Positions 24,674 through 28,210 of a stretch of 28,210 nt of DNA are shown piece by piece; positions within the stretch are counted from its first letter, which is position 1; every line of letters starts with the position of its first letter. The position numbers and the translations under genes are program-made. This DNA comes from an uncultured Bacteroidales bacterium (lineage in GTDB: Bacteria > Bacteroidota > Bacteroidia > Bacteroidales > UBA932): contig URDD01000034.1 of assembly GCA_900546395.1 (NCBI GenBank), forward strand, positions 1 through 28,210, written 5' to 3'. The notes beneath the pieces are model-generated. The model searched no databases. It was not told where the DNA came from and was given only the letters and a program-made list of their open reading frames with translations.

Positions 24674-26563
24674 TTAAAGAGCCTCTATCTCATCATACAG
24701 CTTCTGCACAAAAGCCTTTATACGCTCTTCATCCAGATTTTCAGGATCTTCACCTTCCTCTTCTATCAAAACACCGGCATCACAGTTCAGCACTTTCATA
24801 TTGTTCTCTTTAACAATACCTACGACAGAAGGCTCGCTGATATAAGCAAAATGAGGCGAGTCAGGATTAAGGATATTCTTGCTGAAGGCAAACTCTTCGT
24901 GGCTGATACCAAGCTGGTAGAGAAGAGTGGCTGCAATGTCTATCTGCGAGGAGACAGTGGAGTTGCGTCCTTTCATAGCCAAAGCTCCTCCTGTCATAAC
25001 AAGAGGAATGGAATGACGTTCACGCGTGCTCAATGTATTTCCGTCAGGATAAGCGGCCCAATGGTCCGGAACCATTATTACAAGGGTATTGCCCCACTGT
25101 GATGATGAAGAAAGCCTGTCCATAAACTTGCCCAGGCACATATCCGTATATGAAAATGCATTTGCCCTTATATCTGGGAGGACATTGTAGTCAGGAACGT
25201 CAAACGGATCATGGCTGCTGGATGTCTGGACTATCCGGAAACGGGGACTTTCGGGTTTTTCTTCAAGATAATCATCCAGGAAACGGTCAAAGAGCGCTCC
25301 ATCGTTTGCGCCCCATTTTCCTGTTCTCTGCGAAACTGGAAAATCTTTTTCCGATACTATTTTTTCAAATCCGCAAGATACCAGATATGTCTGCAGATTG
25401 GTGAATGTGGCGTCTCCTCCATAATAAAAGGCTATGTCATATCCGTTGTCTTTCAATGTATGAGGTATTGAAGGAAGTTTCTCAGTCTTGCTCACATATT
25501 TCATTATACTCGTACTCGGCTGTGACGGGAAACCGCTTATAATAGCAGGTGTAGCGCGGTCTGTACGGAAACTGTTGGCATAGAAATCAGTAAAAAGGAG
25601 TCCTTCCGAAGCTATTCTGTCCAGATTAACCGCAATATCCTCCCCTCCCATCGACTTCATCAGATGAGTGGAAAAACTTTCAAGCATTACAAGAATTATA
25701 TCCGGCCTGGATGCCTCTCTACCCGGCTCCGGATAATATTCCGGCCTCAGAAGCCTTGGCACTGAGGCTGAAACAGGCTTGTCAGTCATTGTCCCGAAAA
25801 GTTCCTGCGCCCTGTCCGGCTCCATGAAACGGTACTGGCGGTCGAAGTGGCTCTGATGAGACACTGAATAGAGAAGGTTGAAGTCTGGATTTATCGCAGA
25901 ATGGTTAAGAATCTGGTTCTGACTGAAATAAGCCTTACTAGGGTTCATTGTGGTAGGGTTGACTCCCCCTCTTATAGGCAGGAACAGTCCGGCAGTAAGT
26001 ACCAATAATACCACTGGAGTCAGTATCCTCGACACGCCCTCTCTGGAAGCTGTTTTTTTCATCATGACAAAGCGGAGAACCAGGAAATTAATGAGTGTCA
26101 CGAAAGCCAAAGAAACTATCCCCAGCAAAATCTGCCAAAGACCGGCACTTGCCATTGCATCCTTCGGAGATGAAAGGAAATAAAATACAGGCGTAAAGTC
26201 TATCCTGAACCCCCAATAATCATAAAGTACCAGATCCACGATAAATACTGCCGACACGAGCAGCGAAACTATACCTACATAAATATAGCTTATGCCTCTA
26301 AGCGCCTTGCCTCCGTAACCGAAGACAGCTGCAGCCGTAAACAATAACCCCGGCACAGCTGTAAGATATCCTGCACAACTTAAGTCCATGGGAATCCCAT
26401 GCCAAAGGACCTGCACCATTTCTCCAAAAGAAACTCCTGAAAAATGATCATGATAATACAGCATAAAACATATTCTCTGCACCTGAAAAAGCAAGGCAAA
26501 AGTAATGAATGTCAATAAGAACCTAAGCAGCAAACTGTCTCTGACCTGAAATTTACTTATCAT
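24674..26563 (-). CDS. LTA-synthase-like membrane sulfatase/phosphotransferase (upstream tandem copy, intact)
   Basis: From the ATG at 26563 it is 629 residues and is the intact paralogue of the next gene downstream. N-terminal membrane helices (about residues 12-200) lead to an extracytoplasmic alkaline-phosphatase-fold domain. That domain has MLESFSTHLMKSMGGED (Glu295), the nucleophile Thr334 in FRTDRATPAI, SSSHDPFDVP and MVPDHWAAYPD. Enzymes of this group transfer phosphoglycerol or phosphoethanolamine to surface glycans or lipids; the substrate here is unknown. The C-terminus SHEEFAFSKNILNP..FAYIS is typical of the family. The frame is open to a TTG at 26620, but that lies in a -7 element. 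The two copies are 13 bp apart and probably cotranscribed. Confidence 0.88.
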   Translation of the reverse strand: MISKFQVRDSLLLRFLLTFITFALLFQVQRICFMLYYHDHFSGVSFGEMVQVLWHGIPMDLSCAGYLTAVPGLLFTAAAVFGYGGKALRGISYIYVGIVSLLVSAVFIVDLVLYDYWGFRIDFTPVFYFLSSPKDAMASAGLWQILLGIVSLAFVTLINFLVLRFVMMKKTASREGVSRILTPVVLLVLTAGLFLPIRGGVNPTTMNPSKAYFSQNQILNHSAINPDFNLLYSVSHQSHFDRQYRFMEPDRAQELFGTMTDKPVSASVPRLLRPEYYPEPGREASRPDIILVMLESFSTHLMKSMGGEDIAVNLDRIASEGLLFTDFYANSFRTDRATPAIISGFPSQPSTSIMKYVSKTEKLPSIPHTLKDNGYDIAFYYGGDATFTNLQTYLVSCGFEKIVSEKDFPVSQRTGKWGANDGALFDRFLDDYLEEKPESPRFRIVQTSSSHDPFDVPDYNVLPDIRANAFSYTDMCLGKFMDRLSSSSQWGNTLVIMVPDHWAAYPDGNTLSTRERHSIPLVMTGGALAMKGRNSTVSSQIDIAATLLYQLGISHEEFAFSKNILNPDSPHFAYISEPSVVGIVKENNMKVLNCDAGVLIEEEGEDPENLDEERIKAFVQKLYDEIEAL

Positions 26564-26617
26564 AAAAAATAACTTTTTCCTGCTCGTCACAATACTGTAT
26601 GAGCAAACAAAATTTCG

Positions 26618-26625
26618 CAAAAATA
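26618..26625 (-). promoter_or_regulatory. -7 element of the phosphotransferase operon
   Basis: Reverse-strand TATTTTTG fits TAnnTTTG, 54 bases before the ATG at 26563. It covers the alternative TTG start at 26620 and so argues against it. Confidence 0.5.
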
Positions 26626-26649
26626 CTATTTACTTTCGATTATTAGAGG

Positions 26650-26657
26650 TATTTTTG
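26650..26657 (+). promoter_or_regulatory. -7 element of the NlpC/P60 gene
   Basis: TATTTTTG fits TAnnTTTG, 37 bases before the ATG at 26695. It faces away from the -7 element at 26618-26625, with only 24 bp between them. Confidence 0.5.
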
Positions 26658-26694
26658 AGACCGTTTCTACTTTATTACAATTTTTATAACATAT

Positions 26695-27762
26695 ATGATA
26701 AATTTTTGTAGGATATTTTTCATTGCCGTCATTCTCTGCCGACTTGCAGGAATTACAGCCGTCTATGCCCAAAATGATGATAGTGCAAAACGCTTTGCAA
26801 TAACCAACTACTCTGCCAACTATATGAGGGAGAAGCCTGATTTCCCCCAGGAACTCGGCAACCAGGTACTTATGGGTACACCTGTGGAAATCATTGGAGA
26901 AGAGAGTTATTGGAAACAGATAGTTTCTCCTGAGCCTTACAAAGCATGGTGCGTAAATCTCGGATTGACTGAAATGACTGCATCCGAACTTCAGGAATAT
27001 ATTTCCGCCCCTAAATACATTGTCATATCAGACTACAGCCACGTCTATTCTGCCAAAGATCCGTCATCCGAAAGAATATCCGACCTTGTAGCAGGGGACC
27101 TTCTGAGGCAGACTTTATCAAAAAAAAGCAAAAAAGGATTTACAGAGGTGATGCTTCCGTCAGGTAAAACAGGCTATGTACCGTCAGCTGATATTGCAGA
27201 CTTCTCATCATGGGCAGAAAGAAGAAAAGCAACTTTTGAAAACATATCCCAAACAGCACTATCGTTTCTTGGTATCCCGTATCTTTGGGGAGGCACTTCT
27301 GTCAAAGGTATGGACTGCAGCGGGCTAACCCGTATGGTGTGGTTCATGAACGGCGTGCTGCTTCCGAGGAATGCATCCCAGCAGGCAAAGACAGGAGTAT
27401 TTGTAGAAATCCCGCAAGAATGCGAACCGCCTATGAATGAAGACGGGACTCGTATGCCGGCAGGAGAAATAACACGGGCAATGATGCAGAGGAGAATTTC
27501 AAAGCTTCAGCCAGGCGACTTGATTTTCTTTGGGAAAGCCTTAAAATTCAGCCATGTAGGAATATATCTTGGAAACGGAAGATTTATACATTCTTCACAT
27601 TGCGTAAGGATCAACTCCCTGCTGCCTGGAGACGATGACTACTACGACGGCTCACCTCTTATGCATACAGCACGGCGCATAATCGGACAGGAAGACAAAG
27701 GCACAGGAGTAATCAGCATTTCAAAAAGTCCTGCATATTTTCTGCAAACTTCTGAAAATTAA
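26695..27762 (+). CDS. Secreted NlpC/P60 peptidoglycan hydrolase with SH3-like domains
   Basis: Probable endopeptidase that cuts cell-wall stem peptides (NlpC/P60, gamma-D-glutamyl-diamino acid type). The 355-residue product has a signal peptide (cleavage after about AVYAQ, residue 26) and two bacterial SH3-like segments at about 35-95 (NYMREKPDFPQELGNQVLMG) and 105-170 (VYSAKDPSSERISDLVAGD). The catalytic domain starts at about 180. Catalytic Cys208 lies in LWGGTSVKGMDCSGL, His287 in FSHVGIYLGNG, and a third polar residue is probably His299 in RFIHSSH. An insertion rich in charged residues (about 236-268) separates Cys and His. It is divergent from the phosphotransferase operon and has its own -7 element. 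Confidence 0.92.
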   Translation: MINFCRIFFIAVILCRLAGITAVYAQNDDSAKRFAITNYSANYMREKPDFPQELGNQVLMGTPVEIIGEESYWKQIVSPEPYKAWCVNLGLTEMTASELQEYISAPKYIVISDYSHVYSAKDPSSERISDLVAGDLLRQTLSKKSKKGFTEVMLPSGKTGYVPSADIADFSSWAERRKATFENISQTALSFLGIPYLWGGTSVKGMDCSGLTRMVWFMNGVLLPRNASQQAKTGVFVEIPQECEPPMNEDGTRMPAGEITRAMMQRRISKLQPGDLIFFGKALKFSHVGIYLGNGRFIHSSHCVRINSLLPGDDDYYDGSPLMHTARRIIGQEDKGTGVISISKSPAYFLQTSEN

Positions 27763-27792
27763 AACATATTTCATTTTTTAGTGAGTTTTGAT

Positions 27793-27800
27793 TACCTTTG
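27793..27800 (+). promoter_or_regulatory. -7 element of the small helical protein gene
   Basis: TACCTTTG fits TAnnTTTG and lies 26 bases before the ATG at 27827. It makes the longer frame beginning at 27788 unlikely. Confidence 0.6.
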
Positions 27801-27826
27801 CGGATGATTTAAAAATTCATATTGCT

Positions 27827-28102
27827 ATGAACCTTAGAGACATTAAAAAAGACATCGAGTACATAATCGGAGAATTCATCGACGACTGCACACTTTTCGT
27901 AACTCTCAACCCAAAGAAAGAGTCTGACGATGTGGTAAAGATAATTGACGAAGCTGTTGATCTTTACAACGAACTTAAAGACAAGGCCAACAACAAGCCT
28001 GCTGATGCAAATGCAAAAGCCTGGTACAACGGCATCCGCAAAGAATTGTTCGAAAAGACTGACGCTCTCTGCGAGAAGCTCAGTTCTGCAGTTTCAAAAT
28101 AA
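27827..28102 (+). CDS. Small helical protein of unknown function
   Basis: The 91-residue product begins MNLRDIKKDIEYIIGEFIDD and is acidic/basic mixed, predicted almost wholly helical, with no signal peptide or membrane segment. Three helices are apparent, at about 1-20, 33-54 and 60-88, with the last strongly amphipathic (RKELFEKTDALCEKLSSAV). From memory similar short proteins occur in many Bacteroidales genomes, without known function; I cannot confirm this here. It has its own -7 element and a strong terminator, so it is probably a monocistronic gene, possibly well expressed. Confidence 0.8.
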   Translation: MNLRDIKKDIEYIIGEFIDDCTLFVTLNPKKESDDVVKIIDEAVDLYNELKDKANNKPADANAKAWYNGIRKELFEKTDALCEKLSSAVSK

Positions 28103-28135
28103 CCGATACCCGGTACCGGAATCTTAAGAAAGAGG

Positions 28136-28157
28136 AGCCGACCCTTTTGGGTCGGCT
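28136..28157 (+). terminator. Intrinsic terminator
   Basis: AGCCGACCC and GGGTCGGCT form a perfect 9-bp G/C-rich stem with a TTTT loop, followed on the plus strand by TTCGTTGTTTT. It lies 33 bases after the stop of the small helical protein gene. The reverse strand also runs into a T-containing tract (CCTCTTTCTT), so it may serve a convergent gene too. Confidence 0.9.
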
Positions 28158-28166
28158 TTCGTTGTT

Positions 28167-28210
28167 TTAAAGGATTGCGAAGTCGCAGTCGGAAGGTTCT
28201 TCCAGAGTTC
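28167..28210 (-). CDS. Possible C-terminal end of a leftward gene (partial)
   Basis: One reverse frame is open from the window edge to a TAA at 28167-28169, ending TLEEPSDCDFAIL. It would converge on the terminator at 28136-28157. Only about 13 codons are visible, so this is a guess from context and no family can be named. Confidence 0.25.
   Translation of the reverse strand, partial: TLEEPSDCDFAIL

Noticed and set aside
26564..26620. Start of the upstream phosphotransferase at 26620
   Set aside because: It is a TTG within the -7 element; the ATG at 26563 gives an N-terminus matching its paralogue.
28110..28119. CCGGTACCGG palindrome after the small helical gene
   Set aside because: A ten-base palindrome next to a strong terminator; too short and isolated to assign a role.
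28172..28205. Short stems TGCGA/TCGCA and GGAAG/CTTCC near the right edge
   Set aside because: Five-bp stems are expected by chance and the context is cut off by the window end.

Overview
The window looks like chromosomal DNA of a member of the Bacteroidota, most likely Bacteroidales (inference). The reasons are: promoter -7 elements of the form TAnnTTTG in front of many genes; the atpD-atpC-atpB order; a guaB / SurA-like foldase / OstA cluster; BioG as the pimeloyl-ACP methyl ester esterase; and mostly absent Shine-Dalgarno sites. I see no IS element, prophage, CRISPR array, tRNA or rRNA. Most of the window is core metabolism and envelope biogenesis.

Layout. 1-2682 (-): the start of an F-type ATP synthase operon, atpD-atpC-atpB, with atpB running off the left edge. 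2993-4273 (+): enolase, divergent from atp across a 310-bp spacer. 4341-6756 (-): a PhoR-like sensor kinase and PhoB-like response regulator. 6925-9165 (+): a PiT-type phosphate transporter, divergent from the regulator. The 168-bp region between regulator and transporter holds two opposing -7 elements and six phased TTAACA/GTAACA-like hexamers that resemble Pho boxes.

9186-15251 (-): a complete biotin cluster, bioB-bioA-bioF-bioG-bioC-bioD. It covers BioC/BioG synthesis of pimeloyl-ACP through BioF, BioA, BioD and BioB. The bioC-bioD gap holds a 37-codon open frame overlaid by several inverted repeats. Upstream and almost without gaps are an OstA/LptA-like protein, a SurA-like isomerase, a SurA-related lipoprotein and guaB (15232-21677, -). 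From guaB to bioD about 12.5 kb may be one transcription unit or several overlapping ones.

21743-26563 (-): a YhcC-type radical SAM protein and two tandem membrane sulfatase / lipoteichoic-acid-synthase-like phosphotransferases. The downstream copy carries a one-base insertion inside a tract almost identical to the upstream copy. 26695-28102 (+): a secreted NlpC/P60 hydrolase and a small helical protein of unknown function, closed by a strong terminator.

What deserves most attention: the Pho-box-like array between phosphate regulator and phosphate transporter; a biotin synthase with Ser in place of the first classical [2Fe-2S] cysteine and an unusual basic N-terminal extension; the structured bioC-bioD spacer with its small ORF; and the frameshift plus apparent gene conversion in the tandem phosphotransferase pair. 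For several genes I moved the start downstream of the longest possible one, because the longer start lies on or upstream of a -7 element or overlaps the preceding gene.
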